Assembly: GCA_913057765.1 (NCBI GenBank) | Contig: CAJXPH010000149.1 | Coordinates: 1 to 6,712, forward strand | Length of the DNA: 6,712 nucleotides | Direction: 5' to 3' | From: an uncultured Campylobacteraceae bacterium | GTDB lineage: Bacteria; Campylobacterota; Campylobacteria; Campylobacterales; Arcobacteraceae | In this document: piece by piece, positions 1-6,662 of the stretch | How the letters are laid out: each line of letters starts with the position of its first letter | Position numbering within the stretch: the first letter of the stretch is position 1 | Position numbers and translations under genes: made by a program | Notes under the pieces: generated by a model | Told to the model about the DNA's origin: nothing | Databases searched by the model: none | What the model saw: the letters and a program-made list of their open reading frames with translations, nothing else

Positions 1-39
1 TCCTCTTCGTCGGCAGCGTCAGATGTGTATAAGAGACAG
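1..39 (+). other. Nextera read-1 adapter with i5 index tail (sequencing artefact)
   Basis: Positions 7-39 match the Nextera read-1 transposase adapter: TCGTCGGCAGCGTC at 7-20, then the 19-base Tn5 mosaic end AGATGTGTATAAGAGACAG at 21-39. Positions 1-6 (TCCTCT) are the last six bases of the i5 index TATCCTCT, which is read in full at the other end. This is synthetic DNA left untrimmed at the contig end. It supplies a false stop codon (19-21) and six false residues to the methyltransferase that runs off this end. Confidence 0.98.
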
Positions 40-645
40 ATTTGGAATATCATATCCTATTGAATTTTTACTTGGAGTAAATTTATCAATTATTCTAGAT
101 AAAATAACTAGAGGAAAAAGAAAAGTATTAAAGTAACTTTTCTTTAATGTTGTATATTCACTTAATATTGATTCTAATTGATTTAAAGTGTATCTTCTTT
201 TATGATGTAAAAGTTTATCATGTGTACCATACAGCCACTGATAAGCAGGAACTGTTATTAATAAGATCCCATCTGGTTTTAGAAATTTTTTTAAAGTTTG
301 GATTGATAATTTATCTTCTTCTATATGCTCAAGTACATCAAACATACATATTAAATCAAATTTTTCTTTAAAGGGAATATTATTGGGAAGAGAACCTCTT
401 TTTACATTTGAAAATTTATTTTTTGCATAATCAACTGCAAATTCATCCATTTCTACAGCAGCAATTGAGCCATGATTATTTAACATAGATAAATTTCCTC
501 CAGTTCCACATCCTATTTCTAAGATTTTAGGATTATTAGAAAGAGGTAACTCCTTTAATACTTGTTCAAGTATTTCACGCCTTGCTTTAAACCACCAGTG
601 TTTTTTTTCATGATTAATTATATCTTGATATACAAATGATTCCAT
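40..645 (-). CDS. Class I SAM-dependent methyltransferase, 3'-truncated by the contig end
   Basis: This is the N-terminal 202 residues of a methyltransferase of the Methyltransf_11/23 type. Visible features are an HWWFKARR segment at about 16-23, the SAM-binding glycine loop EIGCGTG at 43-49, the acidic strand-2 residues E65-M-D67, the strand-4 segment FDLICMFDVLEHIEE at about 96-110, and the VPAYQWLYGTHD and HHKRRYTLNQL segments at about 132-157. The last two are typical of the family form found near polyprenyl-phosphate glycosyltransferases. The ATG at 643-645 lies one base after the upstream stop and has a good Shine-Dalgarno, AAGGGA, 5 nt upstream. The open frame continues into adapter and ends at a false stop at 19-21 after the artificial residues LSLIHI. 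The true C-terminus is missing, probably a few tens of residues. The substrate is unknown; context suggests a sugar or lipid-linked glycan intermediate. Confidence 0.9.
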
Positions 646-646
646 A

Positions 647-2128
647 TTAATCCCTTAATTTTAAGTATTTTAGACATTCAGATTCACTACCTTTTTTTGA
701 AAAAAGTGATGCTTGTGAGTCATTATATTCTTTAGTGTATATTTTATTAAATTTTTCATTTTTTGATAATTCATATAATGTTAATACGTCTTCGGTTTTT
801 TTTAATGTTGGAGAATAAAAGGTATATATTGTCCAGAAGCATTTGGGTAATTTATTTTCTTTATAATCATTTCGAAATCTATCATCATTAATTATGTTTA
901 AATTTAAATCTAACATATCTGAATAAACTTGGAAATGATTTGTATTATTACCATTATGACCATTTTCAGGAATTAATTCATATATTGGAATACTACTATA
1001 CTTAGATACATATATAAGAGGTTCTCTATATTGTTGTTTATAAAGCTTATTTCCAAAGTCTATAAATATTACCTTAAATGAAAAAATTGCAAATATAAAT
1101 AATAAAATGATTTGAAAAATATTTTTTTGTTTTGATATCCCGTATAATGCAATTAAAATAATAGGAGGTATCATAACAATAGAATATCTAGCTTGAACTA
1201 AAGGGAAAGTCAAAATACTATTTATGTAAGGGATTAAATAGCCAAATATAAACCATATAAATAGCATTATCAAAAATATTTTTTCTTTTTTTTCAATTCT
1301 TTCTGTTAATAAATAATATAGTGTAAATAGAAATCCAAAAAGAACAAAAAACAATCCTCCGTATCCAAAATAAAAATGAATATAGTTTATAAAATATGTT
1401 ATTGCTGGTTTTTTGATAAACCAGAACTTATCCCCTTGTGTTGTGGCAAAAAGATAAGGGATTAGCGGAATAATAGATAAAATAAAAATAATTGAAGTTT
1501 GGATTGTAAATATAAACAATTTCTTGAAATCTTTTTCGAAGATAAAAATATATATTAATACGAATATTAATTGCGTAGCAATTATAAAAAAACTATAATA
1601 ATGAGTATACATCCATATAATAGTAAAGAACCAATATAGGTATAGATTCTTTTTATCTTTTGTTAAAACTGTTCTATATAAATATAAATATGAAAGCATA
1701 CATAAAAGGATAGTTAACTGATAAGCCCTCACTTCATTTGAAAAGAAAATTAAAAAAATATTTATAGAAAAAATAAAAGAAACAGCTAATGCTACTTTTT
1801 CTTTATAAAAATCTTTTGTGAAATAATATGAAACAATAATAGTAAGTGTTCCGATAAATGCAGAGAGAGATCTCCCCGCAAATTCAGTAAACCCGAAAAA
1901 CTTTAACCAAATCCATAAAAGAAATTGATAGAATGGAGGATGGACATCTTCTAATGTAAGTCTTACCATTTCACTAAAGTTTCTATTTGGATTACTAAAA
2001 TCCATGCTAAAAAGTTCATCAAGCCAAAAACTATCAAGTGTAAGATTCCTAAATCTTAAATAAATTCCTAAGAAAATAATAGAAATTAAAATAAATATAT
2101 TTTGTTTTTTAATCAAAAGATTTTTCAT
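647..2128 (-). CDS. GT39/ArnT-like membrane glycosyltransferase (PMT_2-type), paralog B
   Basis: This 493-residue integral membrane protein probably transfers a sugar from a polyprenyl-phosphate donor to an acceptor on the periplasmic side. Around ten to twelve hydrophobic segments span about 11-357. GT-C hallmarks are the first-loop acidic pair WLDELF (D37, E38), the EDVHPPFYQ motif at 60-68, the NEVRAYQ motif at 131-137, THYY at 175-178 and RYSIVMIPP at 314-322. A soluble tail at about 358-493 should be periplasmic and contains C430 and C485. The ATG at 2126-2128 overlaps the preceding stop by four bases (ATGA) and has no clear Shine-Dalgarno, so coupling to paralog A is likely. It is about 60% identical and nearly gap-free with paralog A over the first 200 residues (121/200 by hand count). 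Acceptor and sugar cannot be read from the sequence. The fold family is secure; the exact CAZy family (GT39 or GT83) is less so. Confidence 0.9.
   Translation of the reverse strand: MKNLLIKKQNIFILISIIFLGIYLRFRNLTLDSFWLDELFSMDFSNPNRNFSEMVRLTLEDVHPPFYQFLLWIWLKFFGFTEFAGRSLSAFIGTLTIIVSYYFTKDFYKEKVALAVSFIFSINIFLIFFSNEVRAYQLTILLCMLSYLYLYRTVLTKDKKNLYLYWFFTIIWMYTHYYSFFIIATQLIFVLIYIFIFEKDFKKLFIFTIQTSIIFILSIIPLIPYLFATTQGDKFWFIKKPAITYFINYIHFYFGYGGLFFVLFGFLFTLYYLLTERIEKKEKIFLIMLFIWFIFGYLIPYINSILTFPLVQARYSIVMIPPIILIALYGISKQKNIFQIILLFIFAIFSFKVIFIDFGNKLYKQQYREPLIYVSKYSSIPIYELIPENGHNGNNTNHFQVYSDMLDLNLNIINDDRFRNDYKENKLPKCFWTIYTFYSPTLKKTEDVLTLYELSKNEKFNKIYTKEYNDSQASLFSKKGSESECLKYLKLRD
651..656 (-). promoter_or_regulatory. 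Ribosome binding site of the methyltransferase gene
   Basis: AAGGGA on the minus strand sits 5 nt before the ATG at 643-645, inside the last codons of the upstream glycosyltransferase. It is one of only two clear Shine-Dalgarno matches in the operon and supports the chosen start. Confidence 0.7.
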
Positions 2129-3615
2129 TTAGGTATATCTTTATTCAATAATATACTTAAAGTTTTACATTCAGTATTATTATTTTTTGAAATTAAGCTT
2201 GCTTCAGCTTTAAAATATTCTTCTTTATGAATTGCAATAAGTGATTTATTTGCATTTATCTTATAAAAGTCAAATACATCTTTTTGTGAATCTAAATCAA
2301 CAGAATTAAATGAGTAAAGAACCCAAAAACAACTAGGTAAAGAATCTTTTAAAATTTCTTTTTTAAACTTTGTATCGTCAATAATTTTTAAATCTAAGTT
2401 CAACATATCTGCATAAACTTGGTAATGATTTGTATTATTGCCATTGTGCCCATTCCCTGGAATTAACTCATAGATAGGTATAGAATTGTATTTTGATACA
2501 TATTTTAACACATTCCTATGATCTTGCTTATAAGTATCATGGTAATCAAAAAATAGTACTTTGAATGAAAAGATAATAACTATAAATAAAATTATCATTT
2601 GTAAGTATTTTTTTAATTTTGAAACCCCAAAAACGGATAATAAAATTATTGGTGGAATCATTACAATTGTATATCTTAATTGAATTAGAGAGAAGCTAAA
2701 AATACTTTTTAAATATAGTATAAAATATCCAAAAAATACCCATGAAAATAACATTAATAAAAATACTTTTTCTTTATTATTTATTTTTGTTGTTAAAATA
2801 AAATACAAGTTCAATAAAAAAGCAATTAAGACAAAAAATACTCCTCCATAACCAAAGTAAAAATGAATGAATGTAAGAAAATATAAAGGAGAGGGTTCAA
2901 GTAAAAAAGAAAACTTCTCACTATTTGATATTTCTAAGATATAAGGTAATAATGGTAATAAAGAGATGAAAAATATTAGTGCAGTTAATATAATCGTTTT
3001 AATTAATTGCTTCTTATTATTTGTAAAAAAAATCATGTAAATAAATGTAAATACAAACTGTGATGCAATTATAAAAAAACTAAAGTAATGAGTATACATC
3101 CAAATTATTGTAACTAACCAATAGAGGAATAGATTTTTTTTATTTTCTGTTAATATTGTTCTATATAAATATAAGTAAGAGAGAATACTTAATAGTACTG
3201 TAAGTTGATAAGATCTTGCTTCTTGGGAATACCAAACAAGAAAAATATTTGATGATAAGAGAAATGCAACAACTAATGAATATTTTTGATTATAAAATTC
3301 CTTTGATAGATAATAACTAGCGATAACTGTCATAATACCAATTATCACAGATAGTAGTCTGGCATTAAACTCGTTAAGACCAAATATCTTTAACCATATC
3401 CATAGTATTGTTTGATAAAAGGGTGGATGTACATCTTCTATGGTTAATTTTAGTGTTTCTTGAAAGGTATTTGAAGGATGGCTAAAGTCTACACTAAAAA
3501 GTTCATCATACCAAAAACTATGAAATGTTATATTATTTAATCGTAAATATAAGCCTAATAGTAGAATTAATATAAAAATAAGAATATTTTGATTTCTATA
3601 TAACACATTTTTCAA
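2125..3615 (-). CDS. GT39/ArnT-like membrane glycosyltransferase (PMT_2-type), paralog A, TTG start
   Basis: This 496-residue polytopic protein is the tandem paralog of the next gene. It carries the same GT-C signature: WYDELF with D37 and E38, EDVHPPFYQ at 60-68, QEARSYQ at 131-137, THYF at 175-178 and RYTIVMIPP at 314-322, followed by a soluble tail from about 358. The QEARSY form is closer to the usual family consensus than the NEVRAY of paralog B. Its only cysteines, C429 and C483, both have counterparts in paralog B. The start is TTG at 3613-3615, three bases after the GT2 stop; it aligns residue for residue with the ATG start of paralog B (MKN.L...QN), which supports it. No strong Shine-Dalgarno is seen, so translational coupling is likely. 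Expected role: transfer of a polyprenyl-phosphate-linked sugar, presumably made by the adjacent GT2, to a periplasmic glycan, lipid A/LOS or protein. Confidence 0.9.
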   Translation of the reverse strand: MKNVLYRNQNILIFILILLLGLYLRLNNITFHSFWYDELFSVDFSHPSNTFQETLKLTIEDVHPPFYQTILWIWLKIFGLNEFNARLLSVIIGIMTVIASYYLSKEFYNQKYSLVVAFLLSSNIFLVWYSQEARSYQLTVLLSILSYLYLYRTILTENKKNLFLYWLVTIIWMYTHYFSFFIIASQFVFTFIYMIFFTNNKKQLIKTIILTALIFFISLLPLLPYILEISNSEKFSFLLEPSPLYFLTFIHFYFGYGGVFFVLIAFLLNLYFILTTKINNKEKVFLLMLFSWVFFGYFILYLKSIFSFSLIQLRYTIVMIPPIILLSVFGVSKLKKYLQMIILFIVIIFSFKVLFFDYHDTYKQDHRNVLKYVSKYNSIPIYELIPGNGHNGNNTNHYQVYADMLNLDLKIIDDTKFKKEILKDSLPSCFWVLYSFNSVDLDSQKDVFDFYKINANKSLIAIHKEEYFKAEASLISKNNNTECKTLSILLNKDIPK

Positions 3616-3618
3616 ATA

Positions 3619-4545
3619 TTAGTACTCTGATTCAATAATATAAATTGGGCGTTTTTTTGATTCTATATATATTCTACCGATATATTCGCCTAATACACCA
3701 ATTCCAATAAGTTGGATTCCTCCTAAGAAAAGTATAGATGCTAAGATAGAAGCATAACCGGGAATATCTACTCCAAAGAATAGTGTTTTTATTACAATAA
3801 TAGATCCATATAAAAATGATAAAAAAGAGATAAATATTCCAAGATATAGCCAAACTCTTAATGGTAGAGTACTAAAACTAGTTATTCCATCAAGTGCGAA
3901 ATTCCAAAGTTTCCAACCATTAAATGAACTTTCTCCTGCTTCTCTTTTTTCTCTTTTATATTCTATTGTAGTAGTTTTATATCCTACCCAAGCAAAGATG
4001 CCTTTCATAAACCTTTGATTTTCAGGTAATGTTTTCAGTGCTTCTAAAACTCTTTTAGATATAAGTCTAAAATCACCTACATTGTCTGGAATTTCTACAT
4101 CAGAAATTTGATTATGTATTTTATAAAAGTATTTTGCACTTAGTGATTTTAAAAAATGATCATTAGTTCTATCTTTTCTTTTTGCTAATACAATATCGTA
4201 ACCTTCTTGCCATCTTTTTATTAGTTTAGGTATTAATTCAGGAGGGTCTTGAAAATCTACATCAATGGGAATAATAGCACTTCCTTTCGCCTTATCTAAC
4301 CCAGCCGTTAAAGCAGCCTCTTTACCAAAATTCCGTGAAAGATTTAATATTCTAATTGAAGGAAAAATTTCTTTTAATTCTTTTGCTTTTTTTAGCGTAT
4401 TATCAATACTTCCGTCGTTAATAATAATTATTTCATAAGATAGATCTATGTCTTTTATTATAGTTGTAAGTTTATTTATAAATAGTGTAATAACCTCTTC
4501 TTCATTATAGCAAGGACATATTAACGATAATTCTGGAGTTTTCAT
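3619..4545 (-). CDS. DPM1/GtrB-like polyprenyl-phosphate glycosyltransferase (GT2)
   Basis: This 308-residue protein is a family 2 glycosyltransferase (GT-A fold) with a membrane anchor. It probably moves a sugar from a nucleotide donor to undecaprenyl phosphate at the cytoplasmic face, giving the lipid-linked donor for GT-C enzymes. Counting from the ATG at 4543-4545, the N-terminus has SLICPCYNEEEV (about 7-18) and the INDGSID strand (about 42-48). The metal-binding D-x-D lies in DVDFQDPP (D95, D97), and KREAGESSFNGWKLW is at about 200-214. Two membrane helices at about 231-253 and 263-287 are followed by GEYIGRIYIESKKRP, typical of the GtrB/YfdH/ArnC group. This ATG overlaps the upstream stop by one base (TGATG). 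A TTG directly before it (4546-4548) would add one methionine; I prefer the ATG. It is followed at once by the two GT39-like genes, which would be its natural users. The sugar (glucose, mannose, GlcNAc, aminoarabinose) cannot be deduced. Confidence 0.93.
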   Translation of the reverse strand: MKTPELSLICPCYNEEEVITLFINKLTTIIKDIDLSYEIIIINDGSIDNTLKKAKELKEIFPSIRILNLSRNFGKEAALTAGLDKAKGSAIIPIDVDFQDPPELIPKLIKRWQEGYDIVLAKRKDRTNDHFLKSLSAKYFYKIHNQISDVEIPDNVGDFRLISKRVLEALKTLPENQRFMKGIFAWVGYKTTTIEYKREKREAGESSFNGWKLWNFALDGITSFSTLPLRVWLYLGIFISFLSFLYGSIIVIKTLFFGVDIPGYASILASILFLGGIQLIGIGVLGEYIGRIYIESKKRPIYIIESEY

Positions 4546-5945
4546 CAAGGTTTTCTCTTTACTAATATAAGAAACTTACCATTGATAGTTTCTATATATT
4601 TTAAATTATAAATTTTTTTAATTCTTAAATCTTCTTCAATAAAAAAATCGTAGAATTTTTTATTCTGAAAAATTATTATATCAGGATTATATTTTAATAA
4701 ATCTTTATATGTTGTTTCCAACATAATTTTCTTAACTACTTTTTTATTCTCAAAAATAACTGATGGAAACATGAAATAGGAAGCATACCTAGAAGCCCAT
4801 ATTTGCGATTTCTTAAGCAGGGGGAGACCTTGTGTTATATCCATTGAAATTATGGATATTGTTTTATTATTTTGTATTGAATTAATATATTTTTTTAATG
4901 AAATATAATTAGGGTTGTTGGAAGGGTTAAAATATAATATAAATAAATATATAGGAATTAAAAAAACAAAATAGATTTTTTCTTTTTTAATATTGAATAG
5001 AATTAAAAGACAAAAGAGTTGAGCTAATAGAAATAAAGGTAATCGATGATAGCTCCAACCTTTTTGTTGTAAAATATATACTATAAAAAGTGAAATTATT
5101 GAGATTATAACTATATTTGTAAAAAATAGATTTATATATTTTCTTAACCCAAATGAATAAATAAGAAGTACCCCTATTGTAAATATAACTTCACCATTTA
5201 CTAATAATGAATAAAAGTTGTTATTAAAGACTTTGGTATAAGATTCTAAAGATAGTGGAATAACCTGTGTTAAATATTCAATAAAAAATAAATAAATTAT
5301 AAGTAAGTAAATAAATGCACTAGATACAATGATTATGACATCTATTCTAAAGAAATATTTTATATTTTTTTTCTGTATTAAATTAAATAATTCAATAGAA
5401 AAGAATAGTATAAAGAAATGAGGTTTTAAATTAAATCCAAGTGCCGCAAATATAGATATATATATTAAAGTTTTTCTAGAGAAGTGGATTTTATCTTTAT
5501 ATATTTGCATAAAAATATAAGGTAAAACAAATATTATAAATATATGTTCTCTTTCTCCAAAATTTGATGTTGTTGAAATTGTTAGTATGAAGAGTAATGA
5601 GTATAATAAAAATCTTATTTTTTTATTAGTGTAGTGATTTTTTATAATATTGTAAATCAAATATATAGAACTGAAAATTAAAACTAAAACTAATGTTATA
5701 TAAGATGATTCAGAAGAAAGATTTGTGATATCTGATAATTTAATAGCTATTGTTGAGTAAAGAAATATTAATGGAGGGTTTACATCTATTTTATCTATAT
5801 ATAAAGTAGCCCCATTTAGCATTTCATTTGCACAATGTAATATCCATATTGAATCAACATTTAATTTAAAAGTATGAATATATATATAAACTGTAAATAT
5901 AATTGTAAGTAAATATACTATATCGTAACTCTTTAATCTATACAT
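4545..5945 (-). CDS. Polytopic membrane protein, probable divergent GT-C glycosyltransferase
   Basis: This 466-residue protein has about ten hydrophobic segments between residues 8 and 340, then a soluble, probably periplasmic tail at about 345-466. After the first helix, the loop has VDSIW (D31) and ends in DVNPPLIF (54-61), mirroring the acidic residues and EDVHPPFY motif of the two GT39-like proteins downstream. Other conserved-looking motifs are NFGEREHIF at about 128-136, a KPHF segment at 174-177 and KGWSYH at 295-300. Similar GxREH, KPHF and GWxYH patterns occur, as I remember them, in a family of GT-C-like bacterial membrane proteins annotated as hypothetical or GT39. The ATG at 5943-5945 follows the maf stop by three bases without an obvious Shine-Dalgarno. 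It probably uses the same polyprenyl-linked donor as its neighbours, but a catalytic role is inferred from topology, motifs and context. It lacks an adjacent Asp-Glu pair like that of the neighbours. Confidence 0.75.
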   Translation of the reverse strand: MYRLKSYDIVYLLTIIFTVYIYIHTFKLNVDSIWILHCANEMLNGATLYIDKIDVNPPLIFLYSTIAIKLSDITNLSSESSYITLVLVLIFSSIYLIYNIIKNHYTNKKIRFLLYSLLFILTISTTSNFGEREHIFIIFVLPYIFMQIYKDKIHFSRKTLIYISIFAALGFNLKPHFFILFFSIELFNLIQKKNIKYFFRIDVIIIVSSAFIYLLIIYLFFIEYLTQVIPLSLESYTKVFNNNFYSLLVNGEVIFTIGVLLIYSFGLRKYINLFFTNIVIISIISLFIVYILQQKGWSYHRLPLFLLAQLFCLLILFNIKKEKIYFVFLIPIYLFILYFNPSNNPNYISLKKYINSIQNNKTISIISMDITQGLPLLKKSQIWASRYASYFMFPSVIFENKKVVKKIMLETTYKDLLKYNPDIIIFQNKKFYDFFIEEDLRIKKIYNLKYIETINGKFLILVKRKP

Positions 5946-5948
5946 ATT

Positions 5949-6494
5949 TTAAATAAAAATTCTCAGTTTTTCAACACAAAGCCCCATAGCAGTACTTTCA
6001 TACCCTTTGACACTTTTTATATAAGGTTTACAAAATCCTTCGACCATAATTGCCCCAGCCTTTCCAAAACATTCACCTGATTTAATATATTCTTCTATAT
6101 CTTCTTTATTAAATTCATTAAATTGATATGTCGTAATAGAAATATCAATAACTTCTTTTGATTTTGATTTATAAATCATACATGTTATAACTGAGGTTTC
6201 ATTTCCACTTTGAAGTTCAAGCATTCTTCTAGCATCTTCTTCATCTTTTGCTTTTCTTAAAAGTTCACCATTTGAAGTTACTACAGAATCTGCAACTAAT
6301 AAAGGCATGTCTTCACAACCATACTTTTTGATTAGTTCATTGTATTTTCCAAGTGTTGCTTCATATACAAATGATTTTGGATTTTTTGTAGTTATAGTAT
6401 CTTCATCAAAATTTCCGCCATTTTGTATGAAGTTTATAGTATGTTCTTCTAATATTTTAGCACGGGTAGGAGAGTTTGAACCTAATCTAATCAT
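5949..6494 (-). CDS. maf: Maf-family nucleoside triphosphate pyrophosphatase
   Basis: This 181-residue cytoplasmic protein is close to the usual Maf length of about 190. Members hydrolyse non-canonical or selected nucleoside triphosphates (dTTP, UTP or modified bases) to the monophosphate and pyrophosphate, a house-cleaning role. Visible landmarks are the N-terminal LGSNSPTR (S8, R11), K50, the ADSVV strand with catalytic-type D69, RKAKD (K81), LQSGNETSVIT at about 94-104, and KAGAIMVEG at 145-153 followed by GYESTAMGL. The usual SPRR is SPTR, and the usual IQG glutamine is glutamate (E152). The glutamate change seems to be shared with Campylobacter-type Maf as I remember it. The ATG at 6492-6494 lies inside the end of the upstream gene and has GGGGA 4 nt upstream. 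It should not be confused with the unrelated motility accessory factor 'Maf' proteins of flagellar glycosylation. Substrate specificity is not deducible. Confidence 0.9.
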   Translation of the reverse strand: MIRLGSNSPTRAKILEEHTINFIQNGGNFDEDTITTKNPKSFVYEATLGKYNELIKKYGCEDMPLLVADSVVTSNGELLRKAKDEEDARRMLELQSGNETSVITCMIYKSKSKEVIDISITTYQFNEFNKEDIEEYIKSGECFGKAGAIMVEGFCKPYIKSVKGYESTAMGLCVEKLRIFI

Positions 6495-6662
6495 TTAATC
6501 CCCATTTTTTATTTTTTGTTTTATCATAATAAATATACCCTCTTATATATTCATTAACTGGGTTTTTATCACTTATTGTTAGAATTTCAGAATTTTCATT
6601 TTTTGAAAAGCTCTCAAAACTTTCTAATGGAACATCTAAAATTCTATTAATTGATCGTATGT
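6487..6662 (-). CDS. C-terminal fragment of an unrecognised protein, 5' end off the contig
   Basis: An open frame enters at the genuine right edge and ends with TAG at 6487-6489, giving at least 57 residues of a C-terminus. The stop overlaps the maf start in the sequence ATGATTAG, an 8-base overlap typical of operon genes in AT-rich genomes. The other two minus-strand frames hit stops quickly, and this frame has no internal stop and no start codon, which fits a truncated gene. The fragment is hydrophilic with no membrane segment and is rich in Asn, Lys, Glu and Tyr. It ends YIRGYIYYDKTKNKKWGLND. I do not recognise the family. It does not look like the glycine-rich C-terminus of AlaS, the gene I recall preceding maf in some Campylobacterota. 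Confidence 0.65.
6499..6503 (-). promoter_or_regulatory. Ribosome binding site of maf
   Basis: GGGGA on the minus strand lies 4 nt before the maf ATG at 6492-6494, within the coding sequence of the upstream partial gene. It supports this ATG as the start; spacing is slightly short. Confidence 0.55.

Larger units (their letters stand above)
647..3615 (-). repeat. Gene-scale tandem duplication (GT39-like paralogs A and B)
   Basis: The two adjacent glycosyltransferase genes are collinear copies in direct orientation, offset by about 1490 bases. Protein identity by hand count is 60/100 over residues 1-100 and 61/100 over residues 101-200, with no gaps. At DNA level the best patch I checked is 911-990 against 2401-2480, with 67 of 80 bases identical. 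This is an old, diverged duplication, not an assembly repeat. Confidence 0.9.

Noticed and set aside
147..371. Plus-strand open frame of 74 codons
   Set aside because: It lies antisense within the methyltransferase, which has clear SAM-binding motifs. The plus-strand product has no recognisable features.
647..3615. The two GT39-like genes as an assembly duplication
   Set aside because: About 40% of residues differ over the first 200 positions and both reading frames are intact, so they are genuine diverged paralogs.
5949..6494. Reading the maf gene as a motility accessory factor of flagellin glycosylation, given the glycan context
   Set aside because: Those Maf proteins are large, over 600 residues, and unrelated. 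This one is 181 residues with the nucleotide pyrophosphatase motifs.
6307..6498. Plus-strand open frame of 63 codons
   Set aside because: It is antisense to the well-supported maf start region and has no motif or ribosome binding site of note.
6495..6527. Short minus-strand frame ATG..TAA ending directly at the maf start
   Set aside because: It encodes only ten residues, and the overlapping longer frame ending at 6487 runs open to the contig edge, fitting a real truncated gene better.
40..6662. Intrinsic terminators, CRISPR repeats, tRNA or riboswitch structures in the AT-rich sequence
   Set aside because: Genes are packed with gaps of at most three bases, and I saw no GC-rich hairpin with a T-run, repeat-spacer pattern or tRNA-like segment on either strand. 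The many T and A runs are explained by Lys, Phe, Ile and Asn codons.
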